DNA of 64,000 nucleotides from Marinomonas sp. CT5 (GTDB lineage: Bacteria; Pseudomonadota; Gammaproteobacteria; Pseudomonadales; Marinomonadaceae): the NCBI RefSeq assembly GCF_018336975.1, contig NZ_CP025572.1, positions 4,498,162-4,562,161 on the forward strand, given 5' to 3'. A program made the translations under genes and the position numbers. The notes beneath the pieces are model-generated. The model searched no databases and had not been told where the DNA came from. It saw only the letters and a program-made list of their open reading frames with translations. This document shows, piece after piece, positions 36,814 through 45,898 of the stretch (positions within the stretch are counted from its first letter, which is position 1; each line of letters starts with the position of its first letter).

Positions 36814-37403
36814 TGCGCTCTGATTTAGAAATGATCGATGAATGGGTTCAACCCAATATTCGAGTGCTCGATTTGGCTTGTGGTCCTGGCGAATTGCTTC
36901 ATCACCTTATTCAAAACAAACAAGTGAATGGCTATGGCTTGGAAATCGGCCATGAGGACTTAAACACTTGTATCGAAAAAGGCATCCCTGTTCTTGAACA
37001 AAACATCGATGAAGGTTTGCAAAATTTCGGTGACCAAAGCTTTGACTTGGTGCTCATGACACACGCCTTGCAACAATTCCGTCGTCCTGATTTATTGATC
37101 GACGAAATGCTGCGGATCGGCAAAGAATGCATCATCACTTTCCCGAACTTCGGTCATTGGCGCAGCCGTTTGCATTTGGCCCTTAAAGGCAGAATGCCAG
37201 TATCGGATTTCTTGCCATACAACTGGTATGACACGCCAAACATTCACTTTTTCACCTTCCAAGATTTTGAACGCTTATGCCGCGAGAAAAACATCAAGGT
37301 ACTGCGCTGGGCAGCGGTGGATGGCCAACTAAAAGACCATTGGTGGATTCGCTCCATGCCAAACCTATTCAGTGAAACGGCGATTTTTCATATCAGCCGT
37401 TAA
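36813..37403 (+). CDS. metW: MetW, methyltransferase-fold partner of MetX
   Basis: A 196-residue class I methyltransferase-fold protein. 'IRVLDLACGPGELLHHLIQN' forms the SAM-binding motif I, and 'FDLVLMTHALQQFRRPDLLIDEML' and 'CIITFPNFGHWRSRL' are MetW hallmarks. In Pseudomonas-type organisms MetW is required for MetX activity rather than being a known methylating enzyme (recalled from the literature). It overlaps the metX stop by one base and is followed by a terminator. Confidence 0.94.
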   Translation: MRSDLEMIDEWVQPNIRVLDLACGPGELLHHLIQNKQVNGYGLEIGHEDLNTCIEKGIPVLEQNIDEGLQNFGDQSFDLVLMTHALQQFRRPDLLIDEMLRIGKECIITFPNFGHWRSRLHLALKGRMPVSDFLPYNWYDTPNIHFFTFQDFERLCREKNIKVLRWAAVDGQLKDHWWIRSMPNLFSETAIFHISR

Positions 37404-37441
37404 AGCACGAGCCACCTAAATCAAACGATCAATACGACAAC

Positions 37442-37469
37442 AAGGCGGCGAATCAGCCGCCTTTGTTTT
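37442..37469 (+). terminator. metXW terminator
   Basis: Hairpin AAGGCGGC-GAATCA-GCCGCCTT followed by TGTTTT. It lies between metW and rdgB. Confidence 0.85.
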
Positions 37470-37489
37470 AAGAAACAAGGGAAATACCG

Positions 37490-38104
37490 ATGAACAAAAC
37501 CATCGTACTTGCTAGCAACAATGTAGGAAAAATCAAAGAATTCAATGCGTTACTGGGTGAAATGGGCATTGATGTTAAACCTCAAAGTGAATTCAACGTC
37601 GAAGAAGCCGAAGAAACCGGTCTAAGCTTTATTGAAAACGCTATTTTGAAAGCGCGTAATGCCTGTGCTCATACAGGATTGCCAGCTTTGGCGGATGATT
37701 CAGGTATTGAAGTGGATTATCTTGATGGCGCACCGGGTATTTACTCGGCACGTTTTGCTGGCGAGCATGGCGATAATGACGCCAATAACACACTGCTATT
37801 GGAAAAATTAGAAGGCGTGCCTGAGCTGGAACGTACAGCGCGCTTTCATTGCGTCTTAGCTTATATGCGCCACAAAGACGACCCAACACCTCAAGTCTTT
37901 CATGGTGTGTGGGAAGGCCGCATTTTGACCTCAACAGAAGGCCAAGAAGGCTTTGGTTATGATCCTATCTTCTATGTTCCTGAATGCGCTTGCAGCGCGG
38001 CTAGCCTGCCAAAAGAGGTGAAGAACCAGATTAGTCATCGAGCAAAAGCGCTAAAACAACTTTTTGCTAGCTTCCAGCAGTCTCAACAAGGTAAGCCATT
38101 TTGA
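37490..38104 (+). CDS. rdgB: XTP/dITP pyrophosphatase (non-canonical purine NTP)
   Basis: House-cleaning enzyme hydrolysing dITP, ITP and XTP to monophosphates. The 204-residue protein has the Ham1 signatures '[13 protein letters not shown]' (substrate phosphate contact), '[26 protein letters not shown]' landmarks with the catalytic Asp, '[10 protein letters not shown]' and 'ISHRAKAL'. GGGAAATACCG precedes the ATG. The stop (TGA) overlaps the TTG start of hemW, so the two genes are coupled, a common rdgB-hemW arrangement. Confidence 0.96.
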   Translation: MNKTIVLASNNVGKIKEFNALLGEMGIDVKPQSEFNVEEAEETGLSFIENAILKARNACAHTGLPALADDSGIEVDYLDGAPGIYSARFAGEHGDNDANNTLLLEKLEGVPELERTARFHCVLAYMRHKDDPTPQVFHGVWEGRILTSTEGQEGFGYDPIFYVPECACSAASLPKEVKNQISHRAKALKQLFASFQQSQQGKPF

Positions 38105-39270
38105 GCACACAACTACCACCACTGAGTCTTTATATCCATTTACCTTGGTGTGTGCGTAAGTGCCCGTATTGCGACTTCAATTCCCATCAAGCAGACCGCT
38201 TTGAAGACAATGGCAAGCTGCCAGAAGACGCCTATTTGACTCAACTTCTCGCTGATCTAGACGTGGATTTACCTTATGTGGCTGGCAGAGAAATTCAAAC
38301 GGCTTTTATAGGCGGTGGTACTCCAAGCTTAATGAGCGAAGATTTCTATTACCGCTTAATGGATGCGCTACGACAGAAGCTAACCTGGGCAAAAGAGGCT
38401 GAAATTACCATGGAAGCCAACCCAGGCACCTTTGAGCAGGAGAAATTTCGTCATTTTCGTCAAGCTGGTATTAATCGTTTGTCGATTGGCATCCAAAGTT
38501 TCCAGCCAAACCTGTTGAAAACCCTAGGAAGAATCCACAACCGCGAAGAAGCAATACACGCTGTGGATAAGTCTAGAGCCGCTGGCTTTGACAATATCAA
38601 CCTCGATTTGATGCATGGCCTGCCAGACCAGAGCTTGGAAATGGCACTGGAAGACTTGTCTCTCGCTATCGAATTGAACCCTGAGCATTTGTCTTGGTAT
38701 CAATTAACGATTGAACCCAATACTGAGTTTTATCGCCGCCCTCCAACGCTGCCAGAAGACAACACCTTGTGGGGCATTCAGGATGCTGGTCAAGACCTAC
38801 TCGCCAAGAATGGATATGCGCAATACGAAGTATCCGCAAACTCCAAAGAAAACCGACAAGCCGCACACAACCTTAACTATTGGCGCTTCGGGGATTACAT
38901 TGGTATTGGTGCCGGGGCTCACGGCAAGATCACATTGATTAATGGTCAAATATTTCGTACACGAAAGACCCGCCATCCAAATCATTACTTAAGCAACTTG
39001 CCTGAAGCCTTAGTCATCAAAGAAACCATCGAGCAAGAAGACTTACCCCTCGAATTTATGATGAATAGACTGCGCTTGTTTGAAACCTTTGATTTAAAGG
39101 ACTACGAGCGATACACCTATCAAAAAGTACCAAATTCACTACTAAAATCCTGCGAAATAGCCATAAAACAAGGCCTATTAGATGCTGATAAATGGAAAAA
39201 TCAATGCATCGAAACAACCGAAAAAGGCAAACTATTCCTCAACGAATTGCTTGAATTATTCCTTCCTTAA
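38101..39270 (+). CDS. hemW: HemW, radical SAM heme chaperone
   Basis: A 389-residue radical SAM protein once called oxygen-independent coproporphyrinogen oxidase and now considered a heme chaperone. The cluster motif is '[10 protein letters not shown]' (CxxxCxxC near residues 16-23), followed by 'GGGTPSLM', 'EANPGTFE', 'RLSIGIQSF' and 'GIGAGAHGK'. HemW lacks the extra N-terminal Cys-rich part of HemN, matching this length. The start is a TTG overlapping the rdgB stop (TTGA), with AAGGTAAG about 8 nt upstream. No ATG lies before the cluster motif. Confidence 0.93.
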   Translation: MSTQLPPLSLYIHLPWCVRKCPYCDFNSHQADRFEDNGKLPEDAYLTQLLADLDVDLPYVAGREIQTAFIGGGTPSLMSEDFYYRLMDALRQKLTWAKEAEITMEANPGTFEQEKFRHFRQAGINRLSIGIQSFQPNLLKTLGRIHNREEAIHAVDKSRAAGFDNINLDLMHGLPDQSLEMALEDLSLAIELNPEHLSWYQLTIEPNTEFYRRPPTLPEDNTLWGIQDAGQDLLAKNGYAQYEVSANSKENRQAAHNLNYWRFGDYIGIGAGAHGKITLINGQIFRTRKTRHPNHYLSNLPEALVIKETIEQEDLPLEFMMNRLRLFETFDLKDYERYTYQKVPNSLLKSCEIAIKQGLLDADKWKNQCIETTEKGKLFLNELLELFLP

Positions 39271-39342
39271 CACATCAATTTATTTACTATAATTTGACAT
39301 CTAAGTATTTTGATGTAACCCTTAGCGCGTTAAGTATAAGCG

Positions 39343-39370
39343 AGGCTGTCTTCGACGGCCTTTCTTGTTC
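39343..39370 (+). terminator. hemW terminator
   Basis: Hairpin AGGCTGTC-TTC-GACGGCCT followed by TTCTTGTTC. A moderately strong intrinsic terminator. Confidence 0.7.
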
Positions 39371-39462
39371 TAGTTAACAAAATTATCTTTTTAATCAAGA
39401 GAAATAGTCCACCATTTAGTTCTAACTCGACATGCCATTCTTTCTCTAATAAGGAATTGGAA

Positions 39463-39633
39463 ATGGGCTTATTCGCATGGACATATATGCCAGATAGATT
39501 ATGCATAGATTGTGAAAAAGAGGACAAAAAACGTCGCATTAGGAACAATCGTATATTAATAATTCTTTTAGGGTTAAGTAGCGGGCTTGTGTCACTAAGG
39601 CGCTCATGTCGATTTTCATTTAATAAAGATTAG
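39463..39633 (+). CDS. Candidate 56-residue membrane microprotein
   Basis: An ATG with AAGGA 7 nt upstream opens a 56-codon ORF in the otherwise empty 39371-39708 stretch. The product has an N-terminal polar part with a Cys-x-x-Cys (LCIDCEKED), a very basic patch (KKRRIRNNR), one hydrophobic segment (about 31-44, 'ILIILLGLSSGLVSL') and a basic tail. Positive residues before a short hydrophobic segment suit a single-pass inner-membrane protein. I recognise no family. A 72-codon ORF on the opposite strand (39330-39548) overlaps it but has no ribosome site and runs into the hemW terminator, so I prefer this one. Confidence 0.4.
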   Translation: MGLFAWTYMPDRLCIDCEKEDKKRRIRNNRILIILLGLSSGLVSLRRSCRFSFNKD

Positions 39634-39708
39634 AACAGACCTTTTTAATGAGCACAGCACTATAACAAAGGTCTCGGGGAAAGTTTTAACTAATTCGGGA
39701 GAATGTTT

Positions 39709-41292
39709 ATGAGTAATAAAGTACCTGACAATGGTCGGGCAGAATACAATACGTCGTATAAGGTGGGCCAAGATAACATTAAGTTTCTTGGTCTTGACGT
39801 ACTAAATCCAGTATTTAGTACCAGCGCTATTATCATCTTTGCTTTCATCATTGGCAGTATCTTGTTCCCTGCTGATGCAAGCAAAGTATTGTCTGGCGCA
39901 AAAAACTGGTCAATCAATAATTTTGACTGGTTCTTTATGGTTGCTGGTAATATTTTTGTCCTATTTTGTTTGATTCTTATCCTTCTTCCTCTTGGCAAAA
40001 TTCGCCTTGGTGGCACTGAAGCCAAATCCGATCACTCCACTATCACATGGTTTTCTATGCTTTTTGCAGCAGGCATGGGGATTGGCTTGATGTTCTGGAG
40101 TGTAGCAGAGCCAGTGGCTTACTATACCGGTTGGTACGGAACGCCATTTGATGTAGCGAAGAACACACCAGAAGCAAGAGACTTAGCAATGGGCGCAACC
40201 ATGTTCCATTGGGGTCTTCATCCTTGGGCTATTTATGCTGTTGTTGGTCTATCTTTGGCTTTCTTTGCTTATAACAAAGGTTTACCTCTTACCATTCGTT
40301 CTGCTTTCTATCCATTATTTGGCGAAAAAGTTTGGGGCGGAATTGGTCACGTAATCGACGTTGTTTCGGTTATTGCAACTATCTTTGGTTTGGCAACATC
40401 ACTCGGTTTTGGCGCACTTCAAGCAACGAGTGGTCTTCACTTCTTGTTTGATATTCCGAACACCCTCACAACACAAATTTTGGTTATCTGTGGTGTGACT
40501 GCGGTTGCGATTTTCTCTGTAGCACGTGGCCTTGAAGGCGGTGTAAAACTTCTTTCTAACGTCAATATGATTATTGCTGCGGTATTGGCCATCTTCATCG
40601 TCATTGTTGGTAACACAGGCGCCATCTTTGCCGCTATCGGTTCTTACTTCCTTAACTATGTTGAGTACATCATTCCACTAAGTAACTGGATTGGTCGTGA
40701 CGACACAACTTTCTACCATGGCTGGACTGTATTCTACTGGGCTTGGTGGATCTCTTGGTCACCATTTGTTGGTATGTTTATCGCTCGCGTTTCTCGTGGT
40801 CGTACTGTTCGTGAATTCATTGTTGCCGTGTTACTTGTTCCAACAATCGTTTCTCTAGTATGGATGGCTATTTTTGGTGGGTCTGCTCTAGATCAATCCG
40901 CAAATGGTATTGGCGCATTAGCCAATGGCATCTCTGATTCTTCTCTAGCTATGTTCCAAATGTTTGCAAACCTACCAATGACCTCTGTGATTTCCTTCAT
41001 CGGTATCATTCTGGTATTGGTATTCTTTGTGACATCATCTGACTCTGGCTCTTTGGTAATCGATGGTATTACCGCTGGCGGTAAAACCGATGCCCCAATG
41101 ATTCAGCGAGTTTTCTGGGCGGTTCTTGAAGGTATCATCGCAATCGCGCTATTAATTGGCGGCGGTTCTGAAGCACTTGGTGCAATTCAAGCAGCAGCCA
41201 TTACCATTGGCCTACCATTTACCTTACTCATGTTGATCATGTGCGTTAGCTTGTGGAAAGGCTTGCATAGCGATATGCATCTGTATAAATAA
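39709..41292 (+). CDS. BCCT-family transporter (betaine/choline/carnitine type)
   Basis: A 527-residue, 12-helix secondary transporter for quaternary ammonium solutes, used in osmoprotection or catabolism. BCCT landmarks are 'FAAGMGIGLMFWSVAEPVAYYTGW', 'MFHWGLHPWAIYAVVGLSLAF' and 'FYWAWWISWSPFVGMFIARVSRGRTVREF' (aromatic substrate site in TM8); each is only partly quoted. I take the ATG at 39709 because GGGAG lies 7 nt upstream of it; the ATG at 39703 is too close. No long cytosolic C-terminal osmosensor tail is present. The substrate is not determinable, but betaine, choline or DMSP are family substrates. Confidence 0.93.
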   Translation: MSNKVPDNGRAEYNTSYKVGQDNIKFLGLDVLNPVFSTSAIIIFAFIIGSILFPADASKVLSGAKNWSINNFDWFFMVAGNIFVLFCLILILLPLGKIRLGGTEAKSDHSTITWFSMLFAAGMGIGLMFWSVAEPVAYYTGWYGTPFDVAKNTPEARDLAMGATMFHWGLHPWAIYAVVGLSLAFFAYNKGLPLTIRSAFYPLFGEKVWGGIGHVIDVVSVIATIFGLATSLGFGALQATSGLHFLFDIPNTLTTQILVICGVTAVAIFSVARGLEGGVKLLSNVNMIIAAVLAIFIVIVGNTGAIFAAIGSYFLNYVEYIIPLSNWIGRDDTTFYHGWTVFYWAWWISWSPFVGMFIARVSRGRTVREFIVAVLLVPTIVSLVWMAIFGGSALDQSANGIGALANGISDSSLAMFQMFANLPMTSVISFIGIILVLVFFVTSSDSGSLVIDGITAGGKTDAPMIQRVFWAVLEGIIAIALLIGGGSEALGAIQAAAITIGLPFTLLMLIMCVSLWKGLHSDMHLYK

Positions 41293-41335
41293 GTATCGGT
41301 TTTTGTGACTGAGTAACAGTCCATAACGATAAAAA

Positions 41336-41380
41336 AACAACGCGAACAACCACACACGGTGTTCGCGTTGTTTTCTTTTA
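41336..41380 (+). terminator. BCCT gene terminator
   Basis: Perfect 12-bp stem AACAACGCGAAC / GTTCGCGTTGTT with a 13-nt loop, followed by TTCTTTT. Strong intrinsic terminator. Confidence 0.93.
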
Positions 41381-41400
41381 GCAAATACTTTAATATCAGC

Positions 41401-41580
41401 GTCCTCTTAGGGGAGTAATCTTCTTTGCACTGCAAAGATTCTTTGTCAACATAATCGAGCCTCAAGCTCGTGGCAAAGAAGTCCTGATCGGATAAGCGAC
41501 AGGGTTGATGAGACTTAAGACAATGACTTGGCTCAGGTGGGCTCAGGTTCGTTGTCTTTCGTTTATTGCCCACCTAGGAC
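41401..41580 (+). promoter_or_regulatory. yybP-ykoY-type manganese riboswitch upstream of the GDT1-family gene
   Basis: The leader contains the signature GGGGAGTA (41410-41417) and a 3' element CACCTAGGAC (41571-41580). P1 can form from GTCC...TAGG (41401-41411) with CCTA-GGAC (41573-41580). The conserved purine stretch just inside P1 and the A-CC-U at its 3' side fit the yybP-ykoY (Mn2+) consensus as I remember it. The downstream gene belongs to a family known to be controlled by this riboswitch. The 3' P1 strand contains AGGA, the only ribosome site for the ATG at 41587, so control is probably translational. Confidence 0.78.
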
Positions 41581-41586
41581 TATCAC

Positions 41587-42153
41587 ATGGAAGCATTATT
41601 CACTTCTATCTCCACCGTTGCTCTTGCGGAAATGGGCGATAAAACCCAACTTTTAGCGTTATTCCTTGCGACCCGTTTCGCCTCCAAGTCTTCTATCGTT
41701 CTCGGTATTCTTGCTGCAACATTACTCAACCATGCTTTATCAGCTTGGCTTGGCGTTGAAGTTGCTCAATGGATTCCCGAAAGCCTTATCAGCTGGGTAG
41801 TGGGGTTAAGTTTTATTGCTGTTGGCCTATGGCTATTGATTCCAGACAAAGACGACAGTGAAGAAAACAATGTCATGAAATATGGCGCGTTCACCGCTAC
41901 CTTCGTGCTTTTCTTTCTGGCGGAAATTGGCGATAAAACTCAAATTGCTACGGTTTTGTTAGGTGCGCACTATGGCAGTGTTTGGATGGTCTTGCTAGGC
42001 TCAACAATAGGTATGATGTTAGCCAATGTTCCTGTGGTATTCGCAGGAAATTGGATAATGGATAGAATCAATCCAGACCTTACTCGAAAGCTTGCTTGTA
42101 TGCTGTTCCTGATTTTAGGTGGCATCACAATAGCGACGCCTTTGCTTCAATAA
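41587..42153 (+). CDS. GDT1/TMEM165 (UPF0016) family manganese exporter
   Basis: A 188-residue inner-membrane protein with six predicted helices and two inverted copies of the family motif E-x-G-D-K-T: 'LAEMGDKTQLLALFLATRF' (about 14-32) and 'LAEIGDKTQIATVLLGA' (about 117-133). Family members export Mn2+ (MneA of Vibrio) or move Ca2+/Mn2+ in eukaryotes. The riboswitch directly upstream supports Mn2+ export. It lies 25 nt upstream of the DUF294-family gene, so read-through is possible, but that gene has its own ribosome site. Confidence 0.92.
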   Translation: MEALFTSISTVALAEMGDKTQLLALFLATRFASKSSIVLGILAATLLNHALSAWLGVEVAQWIPESLISWVVGLSFIAVGLWLLIPDKDDSEENNVMKYGAFTATFVLFFLAEIGDKTQIATVLLGAHYGSVWMVLLGSTIGMMLANVPVVFAGNWIMDRINPDLTRKLACMLFLILGGITIATPLLQ

Positions 42154-42178
42154 ATTTAAATATATCAGGAAGGGTACA

Positions 42179-44035
42179 ATGGATGTCGAATTAACAGAAA
42201 TACTTGAGGCTCTTTGTCAGCATCCGCCATTTAATGAAATTGCTGATGATCCTCAGCTCAACGACATGACGAAAGAGATCGAGATTAGATATGTTCGTTC
42301 TGGTGAGTGGGTGATTGCTCCTAGTATGCCGAATAATACGCTTTTTTTTATTCGCAGCGGTGCATTGGAAGTGCTTAGCAAAGAAAATAAGTTAATTCGA
42401 CGCATGAACGAAGGGGAATTATTTGGTTACTATTCCCTATTACGTGGCGGTAAGTCCTCACAGTCCATGCGAACCATCGAAGACAGTTTATTGTATTGTA
42501 TTCCTGCTCGATGGTTTCTTAAGCTATATGAAGAAAACGATATTTTTTCTGACTTTTTTGAACTGGCTCGTGAAGTACGCTTACGCGCCGCGATGGAGTC
42601 TCAAAACTCAGACGTCTCCTTAATGACCTGCCCAGTTATCAGCTTATTGAGAAGGCCTCCTATTAGTGCTGATATTGGCTCGAATATACGTACTGCGGCA
42701 AAAATCATGACAGAACACAGAGTGTCCAGTCTTCTTATTACCGACAATGATGAGCTTATCGGTATTGTCACAGACCGAGATTTACGTACTCGCGCAGTGG
42801 CTGAAGGCCTTGACTACGATACTTCTATCTCAGAAATTATGACCCGTGATCCAATCATTATGGACAGCGGCGACTATGCATCTGAAGCCGTGCTTAAAAT
42901 GATGGAACGAAATGTACACCACATCCCTATTGTAAAACATGGTCGTCCTATCGGAGTTGTCAGCACTGGTGACATCATTCAAAAAGAAAGCCACGGCAGT
43001 GTGTATCTAATCAGTGATATTTATAAGCAAACCAGCATTGAAGGCTTGAAAAGCATTAGTCTAAAAATGACTCATACTTTTACACAACTGGTTTTTGCTG
43101 ATGCCAATACTCAGATGATTGGTAACGCCATGTCGCATATAGGTACAGCCTTCGCCAAACGCCTTTTACAACTAGCGGAAGAAAAGTTCGGACCACCACC
43201 TGTTCCCTATTGCTTTATTGCACTTGGTTCCCAAGCAAGAGAAGAACAAACCATCAAAACCGATCAAGATAACGCGCTTATTTTGAGTGACAAATATAAT
43301 AAAAAATTACATGGCGACTATTTTGAAGCACTAACGGATTGGGTCTGCCGTAACCTTGATGAATGTGGTTATGACTTATGTTCTGGCGATATCATGGCCT
43401 CGAACCCTCGCTGGCGCCAACCACTGAGTGTCTGGAAGGATAATTTCAGTGAATGGATACAAAAGCCCAAGGCTGAAGCTTTACTTCGTCTCTCTATCTT
43501 TTTTGATCTACGCGGTATCTATGGAGACAAAAATCTAGCGGTACAACTCAATCAACATATACGTCAACAAGCCAAGCAGCATTCGGGCTTTTTAACCGAT
43601 ATGGCAAGAAACGCCAATCAACGTAAACCACCTTTAGGCTTCTTTAGACAATTTGTTTTAGATGGTGAAGGCAAGCAGTCACGTACTTTTAACTTAAAAG
43701 AAAGAGGCATCGCGCCAATCATAGATATTGTTCGTGTGCACGCTCTTGCCTGTGGTAGCGATAAACTCAATACCCTAGAACGCATTGAAGACATAGAAGC
43801 CGCTGGCTTATTGCAGGAAGGCAGAGCAAAAGACTTAGCAATCGCACTCGAAATGATTGGTATGGTACGTATTCGCAATCAAAAAGATCAAATTGAAGCC
43901 GAAGAAACACCTAACAATCACGTTAACCCAGAACACCTGTCGTCTCTTGAAAAACGTAATCTTCGAGATGCTTTTCATATTGTTTCACGCCAGCAGGAAT
44001 TTATTAAATTCCGCTATGCAGGGAAACGTAGCTAA
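42179..44035 (+). CDS. cNMP-binding/CBS/DUF294 nucleotidyltransferase-like protein
   Basis: A 618-residue cytoplasmic protein. A cyclic-nucleotide-binding-like domain (about 20-140), two CBS domains (about 150-265, 'HRVSSLLITDNDELIGIVTDRDLRTRA'-type landmarks), a DUF294 GlnD-like nucleotidyltransferase domain (about 285-420, 'GSQAREEQTIKTDQDNAL') and a C-terminal helical domain (about 450-610). The Asp pair in TDQDNAL is the likely metal site. Such proteins may nucleotidylylate a partner in response to energy status, but I know no proven function. It is followed, with adjacent stop and start, by an epsilon-like exonuclease; this pair is conserved in Pseudomonas-like bacteria, often near acetate genes (recalled). 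Confidence 0.9.
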   Translation: MDVELTEILEALCQHPPFNEIADDPQLNDMTKEIEIRYVRSGEWVIAPSMPNNTLFFIRSGALEVLSKENKLIRRMNEGELFGYYSLLRGGKSSQSMRTIEDSLLYCIPARWFLKLYEENDIFSDFFELAREVRLRAAMESQNSDVSLMTCPVISLLRRPPISADIGSNIRTAAKIMTEHRVSSLLITDNDELIGIVTDRDLRTRAVAEGLDYDTSISEIMTRDPIIMDSGDYASEAVLKMMERNVHHIPIVKHGRPIGVVSTGDIIQKESHGSVYLISDIYKQTSIEGLKSISLKMTHTFTQLVFADANTQMIGNAMSHIGTAFAKRLLQLAEEKFGPPPVPYCFIALGSQAREEQTIKTDQDNALILSDKYNKKLHGDYFEALTDWVCRNLDECGYDLCSGDIMASNPRWRQPLSVWKDNFSEWIQKPKAEALLRLSIFFDLRGIYGDKNLAVQLNQHIRQQAKQHSGFLTDMARNANQRKPPLGFFRQFVLDGEGKQSRTFNLKERGIAPIIDIVRVHALACGSDKLNTLERIEDIEAAGLLQEGRAKDLAIALEMIGMVRIRNQKDQIEAEETPNNHVNPEHLSSLEKRNLRDAFHIVSRQQEFIKFRYAGKRS

Positions 44036-44749
44036 ATGAGTAAGTTAATACTAAAACACCCAAAAGAAGAGCAGCAAGATTGGCAAGCCATGTTTTCTGA
44101 GTGGGCAGAAGAAGCACCGGAAGGTCCACTAAAGCAGTATTATCAGGCAGGAATGATTGCCCCCGACACGGCATTGGAAGATACGCCTCTATTGGCTTTG
44201 GACTTAGAAACTACGGGGCTTGACCCAAGCCAAGACGAAATCATCAGTCTTGGCTTAATTCCACTGACGAACAAAACCATTCGCTGTCAGGGCGCTCAAT
44301 ACTGGATGGCAAAGCCAGAACGGTCACTCAATGCTGAGTCTGTCACTATTCATGAAATCACACATACCGAGTTAGCTGAAGCACCACGTCTTCATGCGAT
44401 TTTAGATGAGATTTTAGTGGCATTAGCTCATCAGGTAGTCGTGGTTCATTGTGTCGCCATCGAAAGACAATTCTTGCTCGAAGCTTCAATGAAAATATAC
44501 GGTTATCCGCTGTACTTTCCGGTGCTAGATACGATGGATATTGAACGTCAGGCAACATTTAAACCTTGGTGGAAACGCTTTGGCAAACAGCCCTCATTGC
44601 GCCTAGACGCTTGCCGACAACGCTATAAACTACCACGCTATAAAGCGCACCATGCGCTTACAGATGCGTTGTCGTCTGCGGAACTACTACAAGCGCAAAT
44701 CTCTTACCATCTGGATCCCACTGCTGAGATTTCAAATTATTGGATCTGA
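44036..44749 (+). CDS. DnaQ-like 3'-5' exonuclease
   Basis: A 237-residue DEDDh exonuclease of the DNA polymerase III epsilon type. Exo I is 'LLALDLETTGLDP' (about 50-62, catalytic Asp/Glu), Exo II 'VVVHCVAIERQFL' with Cys at the position where Asn is usual (HN becomes HC), and Exo III 'YKAHHALTDALSSAELL' with the catalytic His-Asp. It lacks a polymerase-alpha-binding tail of DnaQ, so it is not the replicative proofreader. Its ATG directly follows the stop of the DUF294 gene, implying a shared function. The substrate is unknown. Confidence 0.9.
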   Translation: MSKLILKHPKEEQQDWQAMFSEWAEEAPEGPLKQYYQAGMIAPDTALEDTPLLALDLETTGLDPSQDEIISLGLIPLTNKTIRCQGAQYWMAKPERSLNAESVTIHEITHTELAEAPRLHAILDEILVALAHQVVVVHCVAIERQFLLEASMKIYGYPLYFPVLDTMDIERQATFKPWWKRFGKQPSLRLDACRQRYKLPRYKAHHALTDALSSAELLQAQISYHLDPTAEISNYWI

Positions 44750-44771
44750 TTGATGTAGCCTGCATAGCACC

Positions 44772-45863
44772 TTAAGCGATTGCAGGCTCTACAACCACAG
44801 ACTCAAGTGCCGAAGGGCAGCTTTCACGAATCACCAATTCCGTTTCAAGTACCACATCTTTTGCTTCTCTTAAGCCTAAAAACACTTCGGCAGCAACTCG
44901 TCCTTTTTCTACCGTGTGTTGATGTATTGTGGTAATGGACGGATGAATATTGGCACTTTCTGCAATGCCATCAAACCCTACCACTTGAAGGTCTTCTGGC
45001 ACTCTAAGCCCCATATGCAAAGCCGCTTGAACCGCAGCAATCGCAATACAATCGCTCATACATAACAACAATTGAGGACGTTTCGCCATAGTCAACGCCT
45101 CACGAGCGGCTTGATAAGCAAGTCGATGACTGTTTTCAGGTATGTTCCAAATATGCTCTGGCGCAACAGATAATTGGTTTTCCTCTAGAGCTTGAAAATA
45201 GCCATGTAAGCGTTGAATCGAAATAGATGCCGCACGATCAAACAATTCATCTTCTCGAATCCTACATACGCGATCAGTCGCCAACAAACTCAAGCCTAAA
45301 ATCGCCACCGCTTCGGGTTTATGTTGCAAAGCATGGCTAGCAATTCGATAAGCACCACTATGATTTTCAATGTTAACGGAGGTCGTTCCAGGGATAAAAC
45401 TGTCTACGGTGATAATGTTTTTATTAGGCATCAACCAAGGCGCATTAATACATTGCTGCGGTTTATGTCCATACACAATAAACCCATCCACCATAGACGA
45501 TTGCATACGACTCTGGGCATCCTGTTCAACTTGATCAGAAGACAGCAGCAACATGTTGTATTCATTGGCTTCAAATACTTCAGCCATGCCTTTTAAAAAC
45601 TGATTCGCAACAGGGTCAGTTAGGCTGTAACTCAGGTCATCAGACAGCACTATACCAACGATTCCTGTTCTTCCTGTACGCAAACTACGAGCCGCAGCAT
45701 TAGGGCCAAAATAGCCCATTTTTTCACACTCACTGAGAATATTTTCTCGTAGGCTCGCTGACAGTTGGTCAGGTCGATTAAAGGCGTTAGAAATAGTTGC
45801 CGTAGACACTTCTAATCGTTCAGCAACATCCTTTAAAGTCAGTTTTTTTATATTTTTTGTCAT
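44772..45863 (-). CDS. LacI-family transcriptional regulator of the alpha-glucoside locus
   Basis: A 363-residue repressor-type regulator. The N-terminal helix-turn-helix 'LTLKDVAERLEVSTATISNAFNRPDQLS' includes the hinge region, followed by a periplasmic-binding-like effector domain (about 65-340). It is the last gene of the agl-type locus on the minus strand, equivalent to aglR of Sinorhizobium (recalled synteny: aglR, aglEFGAK). The ATG at 45863 is chosen; a GTG at 45872 is possible. A 12-bp inverted repeat lies 36 nt upstream (45899-45934) and is a candidate operator for self-regulation. Confidence 0.9.
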   Translation of the reverse strand: MTKNIKKLTLKDVAERLEVSTATISNAFNRPDQLSASLRENILSECEKMGYFGPNAAARSLRTGRTGIVGIVLSDDLSYSLTDPVANQFLKGMAEVFEANEYNMLLLSSDQVEQDAQSRMQSSMVDGFIVYGHKPQQCINAPWLMPNKNIITVDSFIPGTTSVNIENHSGAYRIASHALQHKPEAVAILGLSLLATDRVCRIREDELFDRAASISIQRLHGYFQALEENQLSVAPEHIWNIPENSHRLAYQAAREALTMAKRPQLLLCMSDCIAIAAVQAALHMGLRVPEDLQVVGFDGIAESANIHPSITTIHQHTVEKGRVAAEVFLGLREAKDVVLETELVIRESCPSALESVVVEPAIA

Positions 45864-45898
45864 ACTAACCACTCATACCCAAACAAAGAGCTTCGATA

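Noticed and set aside
39330..39548. 72-codon minus-strand ORF between hemW and the BCCT gene
   Set aside because: No ribosome site, runs into the hemW terminator hairpin, and overlaps a plus-strand ORF with a good ribosome site.
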